A stretch of DNA of 64,000 bases from Thalassotalea piscium (GCF_030295935.1 NZ_AP027362.1:682001-746000); one strand, 5' to 3'. Shown: positions 55,455 to 64,000, numbered from the stretch's first letter. The notes: generated by a model from the letters alone, not told the origin. Translations and numbers: made by a program.

Positions 55455-56609
55455 ATGAAAAATATTGCAGTATTTACTGGCACTAGAGCTGAGTACGGGC
55501 TGCTCTATTGGATACTTAAAGGTATAAGTGTCAGTGAAGCTAATTTACAATTATTTGTTGGTGGAATGCATTTATCACCAGAGTTTGGTTGTACTTTTCA
55601 ACAAATAGAAAAAGACGGCTTTTGTATTAATGAACGATTAGAGTTTCTACTATCTTCAGATTCACCCGTTGGGATCACAAAGTCACTCGGCTTAGCTACT
55701 ATTTCGGCTGCCGAAGCGATTGAAAGAAATAAGCCTGATATCTTAGTATTACTAGGAGATAGATATGAATCGCTCGCTTTGGCGCAGGCAGCTTTAATTG
55801 CACAAGTACCCGTTGCCCATATTCATGGAGGGGAATTAACACAAGCATTAATTGATGATGCTATTCGGCACGCAATCACTAAAATGTCGCATATTCACTT
55901 CACTTCAAATGTTGCTTATCAAAATAGAATTATAAAAATGGGTGAGCAACCTCAGTTTGTCTATAATGTTGGTGCGCCAGGGTTAGATAACCTACGCAAA
56001 TTAACTTTACTTTCTTGCGATGAATTAAGTGAGTCAATCAAAATCGACCTTTCAGGGGGATTTTTCCTCGTTACCTACCATCCAGTAACGTTAGAAGAAA
56101 AAGGTGCTATAAGTGCGCTAGAGAATCTATTGTCAGCTATAGATAATTACCCCGAGTTTAAAGTAATTATTACCTATCCAAATGCTGATACGTTTGGAAG
56201 AAACTTGATAGAGATATTGAAATCTTATCAGAAACGTAATAGCGATAGAGTATATTTAACTCCTTCTCTAGGGCAGATTAACTACCTCTCGGCGCTCAAA
56301 CATACTAGAGTTGTTTTGGGGAACTCATCTAGCGGTATTATTGAAGCACCAACGTGTAAGGTTGCAAGCGTGAATATTGGAGATCGCCAAAAAGGGCGGA
56401 TATCAGCAGAAAGTGTTATTCATTGTCAATCATCATATTCTGAAATAACTACCGCCATTACTCAAGCCCTGTCAGCAGAGCATCAAATGTTATGCCGATC
56501 AGTTATTAATCCATACGGTGATGGTTACTCTTCTGAGAAAATAGTAAAAGAACTTTTACGATGTGATTACAAGCAATTAAAACATAAGGTCTTTTATGAC
56601 GCCCACTAA
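55455..56609 (+). CDS. legG: NDP-sugar hydrolysing 2-epimerase (LegG/NeuC type)
   Basis: 384 residues with a GT-B-like fold. Landmarks are FTGTRAEYGLLYWILKGI at the start, LVLLGDRYESLALAQAA, VAHIHGGELTQALIDDAIRHAITKMSHIHFTS and VLGNSSSGIIEAPTCKVASVNIGDRQKGR. It removes NDP and inverts C2 to give a ManNAc-type hexose for the synthase. Given its neighbours, LegG (acting on a 2,4-diamino sugar) is likelier than plain NeuC. It overlaps the next gene by 14 bp. Confidence 0.9.
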   Translation: MKNIAVFTGTRAEYGLLYWILKGISVSEANLQLFVGGMHLSPEFGCTFQQIEKDGFCINERLEFLLSSDSPVGITKSLGLATISAAEAIERNKPDILVLLGDRYESLALAQAALIAQVPVAHIHGGELTQALIDDAIRHAITKMSHIHFTSNVAYQNRIIKMGEQPQFVYNVGAPGLDNLRKLTLLSCDELSESIKIDLSGGFFLVTYHPVTLEEKGAISALENLLSAIDNYPEFKVIITYPNADTFGRNLIEILKSYQKRNSDRVYLTPSLGQINYLSALKHTRVVLGNSSSGIIEAPTCKVASVNIGDRQKGRISAESVIHCQSSYSEITTAITQALSAEHQMLCRSVINPYGDGYSSEKIVKELLRCDYKQLKHKVFYDAH

Positions 56610-57507
56610 AAATAAGCTCTCTATAGTTTTTATTGGTTGCGTGCAGTTTAGTGAACAGGCGCTTAAAGTGCTATTGAGCCTTAAAGCTGACAACATATCG
56701 GTTGTAGGGATTATTACTAAGAGTAAATCCACTTTTAATAGTGACCATGTTAGTTTATTACCTTTTGGAATCGCTGAAAATATACCAACTATGGATGTTA
56801 ATGATCATAGTGATACATTAAATTTTTGTCGTCAATTAGCACCCGATGTAATATTTTGCTTTGGTTGGAGTCAACTCTTATCGAAGGAAATACTGACTCT
56901 TCCACCAAAGGGTGTCGTTGGCTTTCATCCAACCAACTTACCTGAAAACAGAGGTCGACATCCTATTGTTTGGACATTAGCGCTAGGGCTAACTAGTACA
57001 GCCTCGACTTTTTTTATGATGGATGAAGGAGCAGACTCAGGCCCAATTATTAGTCAAAAGCCTGTATCCGTTTCCATTGAAGACAATGCTAAAACGCTCT
57101 ATGAAAAAATTATTAAAGTTGCTTTACAGCAAATAAATGAATTTGTTTACCCATTACGTGATGGTTGTTTAAATTATTATGTACAAGACGCTACAAAGGC
57201 AAATACTTGGAGAAAGCGTGGGGAAATTGACGGTATTATAGATTGGCGAATGACTGCCGATTCGATCGTAAATTTGGTTCGTGCTCTCTATCACCCTTAT
57301 GTAGGTGCTGAATTTCTATACCATGGTGAGAAATTCAAAGTATGGCAATCAGAAATTTTTAATAAAAAAATACCCAAAAATATAATTCCTGGAACGGTAT
57401 TAGCTATTGAAAATCGAAATATATTAGTTAAAAGTGCCGATACCTCAGCTGTTTGGCTTAAAAACATTCATAAAAAAGTCGCGGTTAAGGTAGGAGATCA
57501 CCTATGA
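56596..57507 (+). CDS. Formyltransferase-family protein (sugar N-formyltransferase-like)
   Basis: 303 residues, with the N10-formyl-THF transferase fold (about 8-190) and a C-terminal Fmt/ArnA-like domain (about 205-300). It has GFHPTNLPENRGRHPI with the catalytic His and MDEGADSGPIISQK with the Asp. The Asn of the usual NxH is Gly here (GFH). Residues 1-13 overlap legG and the stop overlaps the next ATG (ATGA). Position in a nonulosonic acid operon, not near def, rules against initiator-tRNA formylation. It probably formylates an amino sugar. Confidence 0.85.
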   Translation: MTPTKNKLSIVFIGCVQFSEQALKVLLSLKADNISVVGIITKSKSTFNSDHVSLLPFGIAENIPTMDVNDHSDTLNFCRQLAPDVIFCFGWSQLLSKEILTLPPKGVVGFHPTNLPENRGRHPIVWTLALGLTSTASTFFMMDEGADSGPIISQKPVSVSIEDNAKTLYEKIIKVALQQINEFVYPLRDGCLNYYVQDATKANTWRKRGEIDGIIDWRMTADSIVNLVRALYHPYVGAEFLYHGEKFKVWQSEIFNKKIPKNIIPGTVLAIENRNILVKSADTSAVWLKNIHKKVAVKVGDHL

Positions 57508-58175
57508 AAAAAATTGTATTAGTTGTTGCACCACACCCAGATGATGAAACGTTAGGCTGTGGTGGAACACTGTTGAAACACAAGGCACAAGGAGATGAGA
57601 TCCATTGGTTGATAGTCACAGCAATGACAGACTCATCAGGTTATTCAGCCGAAAAAATTAAGGCTAGGGCTAAAGATATACTGCAAGTAAGTGAAGCGTA
57701 TGGCTTTAGTTCAACAACAGAGCTAGGTTATGAAGCTGCTAGACTCGATCAGGTTAATATGTCTGACTTTATAGGTAAGTTATCTAGTGTTATAAAAAAT
57801 ATAAGCCCAGAAGTTGTTTATGTACCATTTAGATATGATGCACATAGCGATCATAAAATAACATTTGATGGCGTTATTTCAAGTTGTAAAGCCTTTCGTG
57901 CACCGTATGTTAAAAGGTTGTTAGCTTATGAAACTATTTCAGAAACAGACTTTAACCTTAAACCTGGTAATACACAGTTTAGTCCAAATGTATGGGTAAA
58001 TATTGATAATCATATTGATCATAAGCTTGAAATCTTAACCTTATATGATTCAGAACTAGATGAGTTTCCATTCCCAAGAAGTTTACAGGCAGTAATTGCA
58101 CAATCGCAACTTAGAGGTGTACAAGCTAACGCTAATGCTGCAGAAGCTTTTATGCTGCTTAAAGAGATTTTTTAA
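57504..58175 (+). CDS. PIG-L / LmbE family N-acetyl sugar deacetylase
   Basis: 223 residues. The zinc motif is VVAPHPDDETLGCGG (about residues 7-21) with the later HSDH (about 113-116). Family members remove N-acetyl groups from GlcNAc-type sugars. It starts by ATGA overlap with the formyltransferase and ends by TAATG overlap with the synthase, so the three proteins are made together. The likely job is to free an amine that the formyltransferase then acylates (inference). Confidence 0.9.
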   Translation: MKKIVLVVAPHPDDETLGCGGTLLKHKAQGDEIHWLIVTAMTDSSGYSAEKIKARAKDILQVSEAYGFSSTTELGYEAARLDQVNMSDFIGKLSSVIKNISPEVVYVPFRYDAHSDHKITFDGVISSCKAFRAPYVKRLLAYETISETDFNLKPGNTQFSPNVWVNIDNHIDHKLEILTLYDSELDEFPFPRSLQAVIAQSQLRGVQANANAAEAFMLLKEIF

Positions 58176-59275
58176 TGACTACTTTAATCATTGCAGAAGC
58201 AGGTGTTAATCATAATGGCGATGAGAAACTTGCTTATCAATTGGTGGATGCAGCTGTTGCGGCCGGTGTTGACATTGTTAAGTTTCAGACATTTAAAGCT
58301 AAAAACTTAGTAACTCAGCACGCGCAACAAGCGCAATACCAGCAAACTAATACCAACAAAGAGCAAAGTCAATATCAGCTGCTTAAACAGTTGGAGTTAA
58401 CTTTTGAAAGTCATAAGTCTGTTAAAAATTATTGTGATCAAAAGGGCATCGAGTACTTATCTACAGCATTTGATTCAGAAAGTTTACGCTTCTTGGTAGA
58501 CGAAATGCAGTTAAAACGCTTAAAAATACCCTCAGGCGAATTAACTAATAGTCCATTTATACTTGAACATGCGCTAACAGGCTGTGATTTGATTGTTTCT
58601 ACGGGGATGGCAACATTAGTTGAAATTAGACAAGCATTAGGTGTAATAGCTTACGGGTATTTACATAGTGAAAAACGAATACCTACTAGCCAAAATTTGT
58701 CAGCAGAAGATTTTAGCCAAGCTTTTGCAAGCAAAGAAGGTCAACAGTTACTACTGGATAAGGTTGTACTACTTCATTGTACAACAGAATATCCCGCGCC
58801 TTTTAACGAAGTTAATCTAAATGTTTTAGATACATTAGATACTACATTTAAGCTAACCGTGGGTTATTCAGATCATACTCAAGGCATTATTATCCCTATT
58901 GCCGCCGTAGCTAAAGGGGCACAGGTTATTGAAAAACATTTTACTCTAAGCCGAGCCCTTGAAGGGCCCGATCATCAAGCCTCAATTGAACCGGATGAGC
59001 TTATTGCAATGGTGGAAGCCATCCGCGTTACTGAGAAAGCATTAGGAAGCGTTATTAAAAAACCAAGCCTTTCTGAATTAAAGAACCGTGATATTGTTCG
59101 TAAAAGTTTAGTCGCAATTGTGCCGATCGCGAAAGGTGACGTACTTTCCCAAGAGAATGTAGGTATTATGCGACCGGGGAATGGTATTTCGCCGACAAAC
59201 TATTGGCGGGTTCTTGGTAAAACTTCTAAAAAAACGTTCAATAGTGGCGATTTAATTGAATTTGACGATCTTTAA
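58175..59275 (+). CDS. legI: Nonulosonic acid synthase (LegI/NeuB type)
   Basis: 366 residues. The N-terminal NeuB TIM barrel (about 1-290) has IIAEAGVNHNGDEKLAYQLVDAAVAAGVDIVKFQTFKA, STGMATLVEIRQAL, LHCTTEYPAPFNEVNLNVLDTL, GYSDHTQG and EKHFTLSRALEGPDHQASIEPDEL. The C-terminal SAF (antifreeze-like) domain is at about 300-364. It condenses the ManNAc-type hexose with phosphoenolpyruvate to a nine-carbon acid. It is fifth in the overlapping operon. Confidence 0.93.
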   Translation: MTTLIIAEAGVNHNGDEKLAYQLVDAAVAAGVDIVKFQTFKAKNLVTQHAQQAQYQQTNTNKEQSQYQLLKQLELTFESHKSVKNYCDQKGIEYLSTAFDSESLRFLVDEMQLKRLKIPSGELTNSPFILEHALTGCDLIVSTGMATLVEIRQALGVIAYGYLHSEKRIPTSQNLSAEDFSQAFASKEGQQLLLDKVVLLHCTTEYPAPFNEVNLNVLDTLDTTFKLTVGYSDHTQGIIIPIAAVAKGAQVIEKHFTLSRALEGPDHQASIEPDELIAMVEAIRVTEKALGSVIKKPSLSELKNRDIVRKSLVAIVPIAKGDVLSQENVGIMRPGNGISPTNYWRVLGKTSKKTFNSGDLIEFDDL

Positions 59276-59715
59276 GCATTAGGTGCGAACTGGTTTAATT
59301 ATTGCTTCTACTCTACATAAGTAATTAACATGCATAAGTAGGGCACTAGGAAATAAAAGGGTTAAGTCATCTTGTTATCGACTTACTTTGCAGGTCAGTA
59401 TTTATGCTGGAAAATAGCTTTTTAGAAATAATGATATGGGCATTATACATCTGATGGCCTAGAGGCCAACCCACATAATTAAGGTACGTTGTTGGTCGGT
59501 ACTTATACCGATAAATTAAAGCGACTAGCCAATCAGAGTAACTGAAGGGCTATAAACCAACTTACAAAAAAGTGATGATTTTTTAACTTAAGCCTATGAT
59601 TGACGATTGAAACTACTAGCAAACGTGTCATAAAAATCTTTACTCAAATGGCGAATTACAAACAATACCGATTTATTATTAGGTATAGCCTTGAATAAAA
59701 TATCGAGAGGGTAAA
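59276..59715. other. Gap between legI and ptmE
   Basis: 440 bp without a credible gene. It contains a degenerate pair of the REP/BIME-like units (59386-59515). The remainder is AT-rich and must provide the promoter and ribosome-binding site (CGAGAGGG at about 59704-59711) of the next gene. Confidence 0.5.
59386..59515. repeat. Degenerate REP/BIME-like units
   Basis: GCAGGTCAGTATTTATGCTGG, then a spacer with ATGATATGGG, then CTGATGGCCTAGAGGCC, and GGTCGGTACTTATACCGAT. This reproduces the order of the 98-bp units at 61535-62260 with many substitutions. Confidence 0.65.
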
Positions 59716-60777
59716 ATGAGTCATAACTGGCAAAATATATTAATACCACCTACTGCGACAATGGAACAAACTATTACAATAATAGATAAAGGGGCTATGC
59801 AAATGGCGCTGGTAGTTGATGATCGTAATGCGCTGGTTGGTGTTGTCACCGATGGTGATATAAGGCGTGCTTTAATCAGACACCAAAGTATGGACTGTTC
59901 AATCGCAGATGTCATGAATAAAAAACCACTTGTAGCTACTATGGGAACTTCTCGAAATAAACTCTTAAATCTAATGAACGCGAAGGGGTTGCACGCTATA
60001 CCATTAATAAAAAATGGTGAGTTAGTAGGCTTAGAAACTCTACAGCATATTGTTGCTCGACCAAGCTATGATAATCCTGTTTTTTTGATGGCTGGTGGTT
60101 TTGGTACACGGCTTAAACCGCTAACAGATACTTGCCCTAAACCGTTATTAAAGTTGGGAGATAAGCCAATTTTAGAAACTATTCTAGAAAGCTTTGTAGA
60201 TTCAGGCTTTCATCAATTTTATATCTCAACCCATTATATGCCAGAAGCAATTCACGAACACTTTGGTGATGGCGAAAGGTGGGGAGTACAGATTCATTAT
60301 GTTCATGAGCAAGAGCCCCTCGGTACTGGTGGAAGTTTAGGGTTATTACCTGATGATTTACCAGAACTTCCTATCATCATGATGAATGGTGATGTTTTAA
60401 CTAAAATCGATTTTGAGAAGTTACTTAATTATCATAACCAACATTCGCCTATATGCACTATGTGCGTAAGAGAAGATGAATATAAAGTGCCTTATGGTGT
60501 AGTAGAAGCTGACGGCGCAAGGATCACTAGTTTGGTAGAGAAACCAACCCATAAGTACTTTATAAACGCTGGGGTTTACGTGGTGAGTAAAGCCATGATA
60601 AATGCGGTAGGTAAAAATAAACGTATTGATATGACTGATTTAATTGAAAGTTATATCGCAGATAACCAATATGTTGCTATGTTTCCAGTACACGAGTATT
60701 GGCTAGATATTGGAAAAATGGTCGACTTTTATCAAGCACAAAAAGATGTAATGCAAGGAGGGCGATTCGATGGTTGA
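59716..60777 (+). CDS. ptmE: CBS-domain sugar nucleotidyltransferase (PtmE-like)
   Basis: 353 residues. A CBS pair is at the N-terminus (about 1-115; MALVVDDRNALVGVVTDGDIRRALI), then a nucleotidyltransferase domain (about 120-345) with the signature LMAGGFGTRLKPLTDTCPKPLLKLGDKPILE. It resembles PtmE of Campylobacter, which makes GDP-GlcN in the legionaminic pathway. Thus the pathway here probably uses GDP-linked sugars. It overlaps neuA by 8 bp. Confidence 0.9.
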   Translation: MSHNWQNILIPPTATMEQTITIIDKGAMQMALVVDDRNALVGVVTDGDIRRALIRHQSMDCSIADVMNKKPLVATMGTSRNKLLNLMNAKGLHAIPLIKNGELVGLETLQHIVARPSYDNPVFLMAGGFGTRLKPLTDTCPKPLLKLGDKPILETILESFVDSGFHQFYISTHYMPEAIHEHFGDGERWGVQIHYVHEQEPLGTGGSLGLLPDDLPELPIIMMNGDVLTKIDFEKLLNYHNQHSPICTMCVREDEYKVPYGVVEADGARITSLVEKPTHKYFINAGVYVVSKAMINAVGKNKRIDMTDLIESYIADNQYVAMFPVHEYWLDIGKMVDFYQAQKDVMQGGRFDG

Positions 60778-61483
60778 TAAAATTTTAGCAATTATTCCGG
60801 CGAGAGCAGGTAGTAAACGTTTACCGGGAAAAAATAGTAAGCAATTATGTGGAAAACCCTTAGTCCAATGGACGATGGAAGCAGCACAACAATGCCAAGA
60901 GATAGATGAAATTATTGTCAGTACAGATTGTGAGAATATCGCAGCTATTGCTCAAAAATGTGGTTTACCTGTTCCCTTTTTAAGACCCAAAGAAATTGCA
61001 GGTGATACTGCTACCGCAAATGACGTAGTTAAACATACTGTTGATTATTATAAAAAGAAAGGTCGGGTATTTGACTATATTCTTTGGTTGCAACCAACTT
61101 CACCATTACGCTCTAGCAATAATATCAAAGAAGCAATCGAAAGGTTAAAAGAAAAGTCCGCTGATGGTGTGATTAGTGTGTGTGAATGTGATCACTCCCC
61201 AATGTGGAGTAATACGCTTGATGAAGATGGAAGTATGACAAGTTTTGTCTCAACTTTTGTTAAGAAAAACCCCAGAAGTCAAGCATTGCCCACCTTCTAC
61301 CGCCTTAACGGCGCTATCTATATTACTAAGGTGGACAAACTACTTGCACAGGAAACGTTTTTTTTGGAAGAAAAATTGTTTGCTTATGTAATGGATAGAG
61401 AAGCTTCAATAGATATTGACCACCACCTAGATTTTAAATTAGCGGAGTTTTTACTAACAGAACGTCAAAACAACAAGGGCTAA
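60770..61483 (+). CDS. legF: CMP-nonulosonic acid synthetase (LegF/NeuA type)
   Basis: 237 residues. It has the CMP-sialate synthetase start (ILAIIPARAGSKRLPGKNSKQLCGKPLVQWTMEAA), LQPTSPLRSSNNI, and RLNGAIYITKVDKLL with the D/H-rich IDIDHHLDFKLAEFLL ending. It activates the nine-carbon acid with CTP; the CMP-sugar is the Maf donor. It is last in the operon; a tandem repeat array follows. Confidence 0.93.
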   Translation: MVDKILAIIPARAGSKRLPGKNSKQLCGKPLVQWTMEAAQQCQEIDEIIVSTDCENIAAIAQKCGLPVPFLRPKEIAGDTATANDVVKHTVDYYKKKGRVFDYILWLQPTSPLRSSNNIKEAIERLKEKSADGVISVCECDHSPMWSNTLDEDGSMTSFVSTFVKKNPRSQALPTFYRLNGAIYITKVDKLLAQETFFLEEKLFAYVMDREASIDIDHHLDFKLAEFLLTERQNNKG

Positions 61484-61534
61484 ACTATTTGTACTGACCA
61501 AATTCCTTACAATCAATGGTATGGGTCGAGTAAA

Positions 61535-62260
61535 TCTGATGGCCTAAAGGCCAACCTACACAAGTGAAGATACGATGTAGGTCGGTATTTATGCCGACAA
61601 ATGTTTTTAATCAATAGCATAGGTATCCTAAGTCTGATGGCCTAAAGGCCAACCTACACAAGTGAAGATACGATGTAGGTCGGTATTTATGCCGACAAAT
61701 GTTTTTAATCAATAGCATAGGTATCCTAAGTCTGATGGCTTAAAGGCCAACCTACACAAGTTAAGAAACGTCGTAGGTCGGTATTTATGCCGACAATAAA
61801 TTTATTAATCAATGGTATGGGTACCGTAAATCTGATGGCCTAAAGGCCAACCTACACAAGTTGATAAACGTTGTAGGTCGGTATTTATGCCGACAAATGT
61901 TTTTAATCAATAGCATAGGTATCCTAAGTCTGATGGCTTAAAGGCTAACCTACACAAGTGAAGATACGATGTAGGTCGGTATTTATGCCGACAATAAATT
62001 TATTAATCAATGATATGGGTACCGTAAATCTGATGGCCTGAAGGCCAACCTACACAAGTGAAGATACGATGTAGGTCGGTATTTATGCCGACAAATGTTT
62101 TTAATCAATGGTATGGGTACCGTAAATCTGATGGCCTAAAGGCCAACCTACACAAGTGAAGATCCGATGTAGGTCGGTATTTATGCCGACAATAAATTTA
62201 TTAATCAATGGTATGGGTCGGGTAAACTGATGGCCTAAAGGCTAACCTATAATAGCTTTA
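61535..62260. repeat. Tandem array of seven 98-100 bp REP/BIME-like units plus a partial eighth
   Basis: Units begin (TCTGATGGCC/T) at 61535, 61633, 61731, 61831, 61929, 62029 and 62127, with a partial copy at about 62226. Each unit has one hairpin around GGCCTAAAGGCC, a second around GTCGGTATTTATGCCGAC, and CCTACA / TGTAGG arms that bring them together. Spacers alternate between two types, one with AATAGCATAGGTATCCTAAG (98 bp) and one with AATGGTATGGGTACCGTAAA (100 bp). It lies between two convergent genes. Confidence 0.95.
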
Positions 62261-62272
62261 GGCCCTATTTTC

Positions 62273-63853
62273 TTAAACAACTTCTTTGTACTTGGCTAGC
62301 GGTCCAGCCTCTTTAACTGTTCTTAAATTGAATGAAGCTTTAGGTTCAACTACAGGTGCTAAATGTTGTTGCACTGGAGCCCAATGCTTTTCAGACAAGT
62401 CTAATAAACGTAAATCTTTTAAATATACAATTTGCTGTAAACCAAGTAATTGCATCGGCGAGAATTCTTGAGAAATGGTTGCGGTAATTTTACTAGCATC
62501 ACCTAAGTCCATAATATAGGCTTCTAAGTCACCATTATATTGTTCTAAAATTGAATCTTTATAGGCATAGTACCATTCGGAGCCAGGGTAAGCGGTAGCA
62601 AAATGGGGCTTAGCGGTTATACCAAGCTCTATCAGCGCATCTATAGTATTACGTACACTCTCAAACGATTCTTCTGGAAAGCCGATAATAATATTTGGAA
62701 TAGGTTTAATACCTGATGCTAAGCACGTTGCGATACTCTGTTTGTTTTTTCGAGCATTAGAGCCTTTACCTAAATTACGTAAAATATGCGGATCAAAAGA
62801 CTCAAGCCCATACACTAAGTGAGTGCAGCCTGCTTCATACATTAACTTTAATGTATCAGGTCGATGTAATCCCGCATGGGAAGTACCATTCCAATGCACG
62901 CCTTTACAGTTTTCGTCATGGGCAATGCCTTGCTGGCGACATGTAGGCTGTAATCCGGCATCAATCCATTTAGCGCAAAGCTCTTTTAGCCATGTACCTT
63001 TACTTGCAACATCCATTGTCATCAAGTTTTCATCAATAAAGGCTGCAAAATCAATATCGTAAGTATCGTATAGGTGTTTAACCATGCCAACGATATAGTC
63101 GGCGCTATGGTAGCGAATATTTCGACCGTATGTGAAGACTACATCATTTTCGCCCTCTTCATTCTTTTCAATCAGCATGTCGCCTGTTGTACCCAAGTGC
63201 CAACAATATTTGCAAGTTAAGCCACAACCAAAACTACCATTGATGTCCATTCTACGCTTAGAAGTAAATGACTCTTCACTAAATAAGTTCGCTGAGTTTG
63301 CAAAGTAAATATCAAGTGGAAATAGCTCCCAAGCAGGCCATGGTAACGTGTCTAAATCATTAATATTTGGGCGCACTGGTGTTAAAAAGCTTTTACCCGT
63401 TAAATCACGGTGAATAACACCGAGTACCGTTGAATAGTCGAAGTCTTTTTTATCTATTTTATCAAGCACCGCAGGGAAGGTTTCAAATGATTCGCCAATA
63501 CAGCCAACATCGATTTCAGGTATCCATTTAAATATTTCGGTAGGCATGCTGGTTAGAAAACCACCACCTGCAATTAATTGCGCTTTGGGTGCAGTTTGCT
63601 TAATTAACTTGCAGGCTTTCTTAATGTAGTTATAAGTTGTTGTAAGGCCGCCAATGCAAATAGCATCCCAATTGTCTGCTTCACATACTTCAATAATAGT
63701 ATCTAAAGGTAGACGATGTGCGTTAGCGTCATACACTTGCACTAAATGTCCTTTGTTCATAGCAATAGATGCCAATAGGGCAATACCATAAGGAATATGG
63801 CGTGGGACATCTTCTTCGCGAACGACAGGGTTAATAAATAAAATTTTAGCCAT
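62273..63853 (-). CDS. B12-binding-domain radical SAM protein
   Basis: 526 residues. An N-terminal cobalamin-binding-like domain (about 1-140; ILFINPVVREEDVPRHIPYGIALLA at the start, IAGGGFLTSMPTEIF) precedes a radical SAM domain with CxxxCxxC in GCGLTCKYCWHLG (about 209-216). It also has NIIIGFPEES and a C-terminal helical tail. The usual cobalamin motif DxHxxG is not evident. Such enzymes methylate or rearrange unreactive carbons. The target may be the nonulosonic acid or flagellin, inferred only from position. The gene before it on this strand ends 3 bp upstream. Confidence 0.88.
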   Translation of the reverse strand: MAKILFINPVVREEDVPRHIPYGIALLASIAMNKGHLVQVYDANAHRLPLDTIIEVCEADNWDAICIGGLTTTYNYIKKACKLIKQTAPKAQLIAGGGFLTSMPTEIFKWIPEIDVGCIGESFETFPAVLDKIDKKDFDYSTVLGVIHRDLTGKSFLTPVRPNINDLDTLPWPAWELFPLDIYFANSANLFSEESFTSKRRMDINGSFGCGLTCKYCWHLGTTGDMLIEKNEEGENDVVFTYGRNIRYHSADYIVGMVKHLYDTYDIDFAAFIDENLMTMDVASKGTWLKELCAKWIDAGLQPTCRQQGIAHDENCKGVHWNGTSHAGLHRPDTLKLMYEAGCTHLVYGLESFDPHILRNLGKGSNARKNKQSIATCLASGIKPIPNIIIGFPEESFESVRNTIDALIELGITAKPHFATAYPGSEWYYAYKDSILEQYNGDLEAYIMDLGDASKITATISQEFSPMQLLGLQQIVYLKDLRLLDLSEKHWAPVQQHLAPVVEPKASFNLRTVKEAGPLAKYKEVV

Positions 63854-63856
63854 AAG

Positions 63857-64000
63857 TTAATGCCCTTTTTGTAAAAAATCATTAAAAGTGATGCAGCTTA
63901 TATCACTAGCAAAAAGTGTACCAGCTTCAGAGCAGTTGTAGGTATTGCCGGATGAGCGACTATGTAAATCAAGAAAATTTCGACGGTACCAAAAGTAAGT
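63857..64000 (-). CDS. C-terminal end of an unidentified protein (partial)
   Basis: A frame open from the right edge, 47 codons plus stop, ending DISCITFNDFLQKGH. The stop is only 3 bp before the radical SAM ATG, and the ribosome-binding site of that gene (AAAAAGGG) lies within its last codons, which supports a shared operon. Too little is present to name a family. Confidence 0.6.
   Translation of the reverse strand, partial: TYFWYRRNFLDLHSRSSGNTYNCSEAGTLFASDISCITFNDFLQKGH

Noticed and set aside
61535-62260. CRISPR array
   Set aside because: Units are 98-100 bp and similar along their whole length. There are no short constant repeats with unique spacers and no cas genes.

Overview
The window looks like a chromosomal segment of a marine, polarly flagellated gammaproteobacterium of the Alteromonadales. 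Colwelliaceae (Colwellia or Thalassotalea type) is my best guess. This is inferred from low-GC coding sequence, the tkt-epd-pgk-fba order, a Vibrio-like flagellar locus with flgT and flgP, several tandem short flagellins and many small inverted-repeat elements. No rRNA, tRNA, CRISPR array or complete insertion sequence was seen.

Region 1 (1-6.1 kb) handles phosphate: the end of pstC, an unusually long pstA, pstB and phoU, then a DUF47 (PhoU-like) gene paired with a Pit-type transporter, and a small parvulin. Region 2 (6.1-14.6 kb) holds a small gene apparently destroyed by a MITE, a secreted hypothetical protein, malate synthase G (glcB), a LysR regulator with lrgA-lrgB, and isocitrate lyase (aceA). 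The glyoxylate shunt is therefore split around the lysR-lrgAB unit. Region 3 (14.7-25.3 kb, all on the minus strand) has a prolyl-oligopeptidase-like S9 peptidase, an MscS channel overlapping a DUF481 outer-membrane-type protein, and the central-carbon genes tkt, epd, pgk and fba.

Region 4 (25.8-52.3 kb) starts with a CHASE-domain protein built like a hybrid histidine kinase but lacking the key catalytic residues. The flagellar locus follows: flgT/flgP divergent, flgA-flgM-flgN on the minus strand, then cheV, cheR, flgBCDE, flgFGHIJKL, four flagellins, flaG, fliD, fliS and a fliT-like gene. Readable promoters suggest a two-tier hierarchy. Sigma-54 (-24/-12) sites precede flgF, the first flagellin and probably flgB, flgP and flgT. 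Sigma-28 sites precede flgM and flagellins 2-4.

Region 5 (52.5-64 kb) is a flagellin-glycosylation island: a Maf-type (DUF115) nonulosonic acid transferase gene with a small overlapping partner, then a legionaminic-acid-like pathway (legB, legG/neuC, a sugar formyltransferase, a PIG-L deacetylase, legI/neuB, a CBS-nucleotidyltransferase of PtmE type and legF/neuA). The expected aminotransferase (LegC) and acetyltransferase (LegH) are absent here, while a deacetylase plus formyltransferase are present. This suggests a modified, possibly N-formylated, nonulosonic acid. The island ends in a 98-100 bp tandem repeat array, a B12-binding radical SAM gene and the end of one more gene.

Three MITE-like families and one REP/BIME-like family are scattered through the window. 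One MITE pair is inverted around the 15-kb central-carbon block, one copy separates cheV from cheR, and one seems to have broken a gene.
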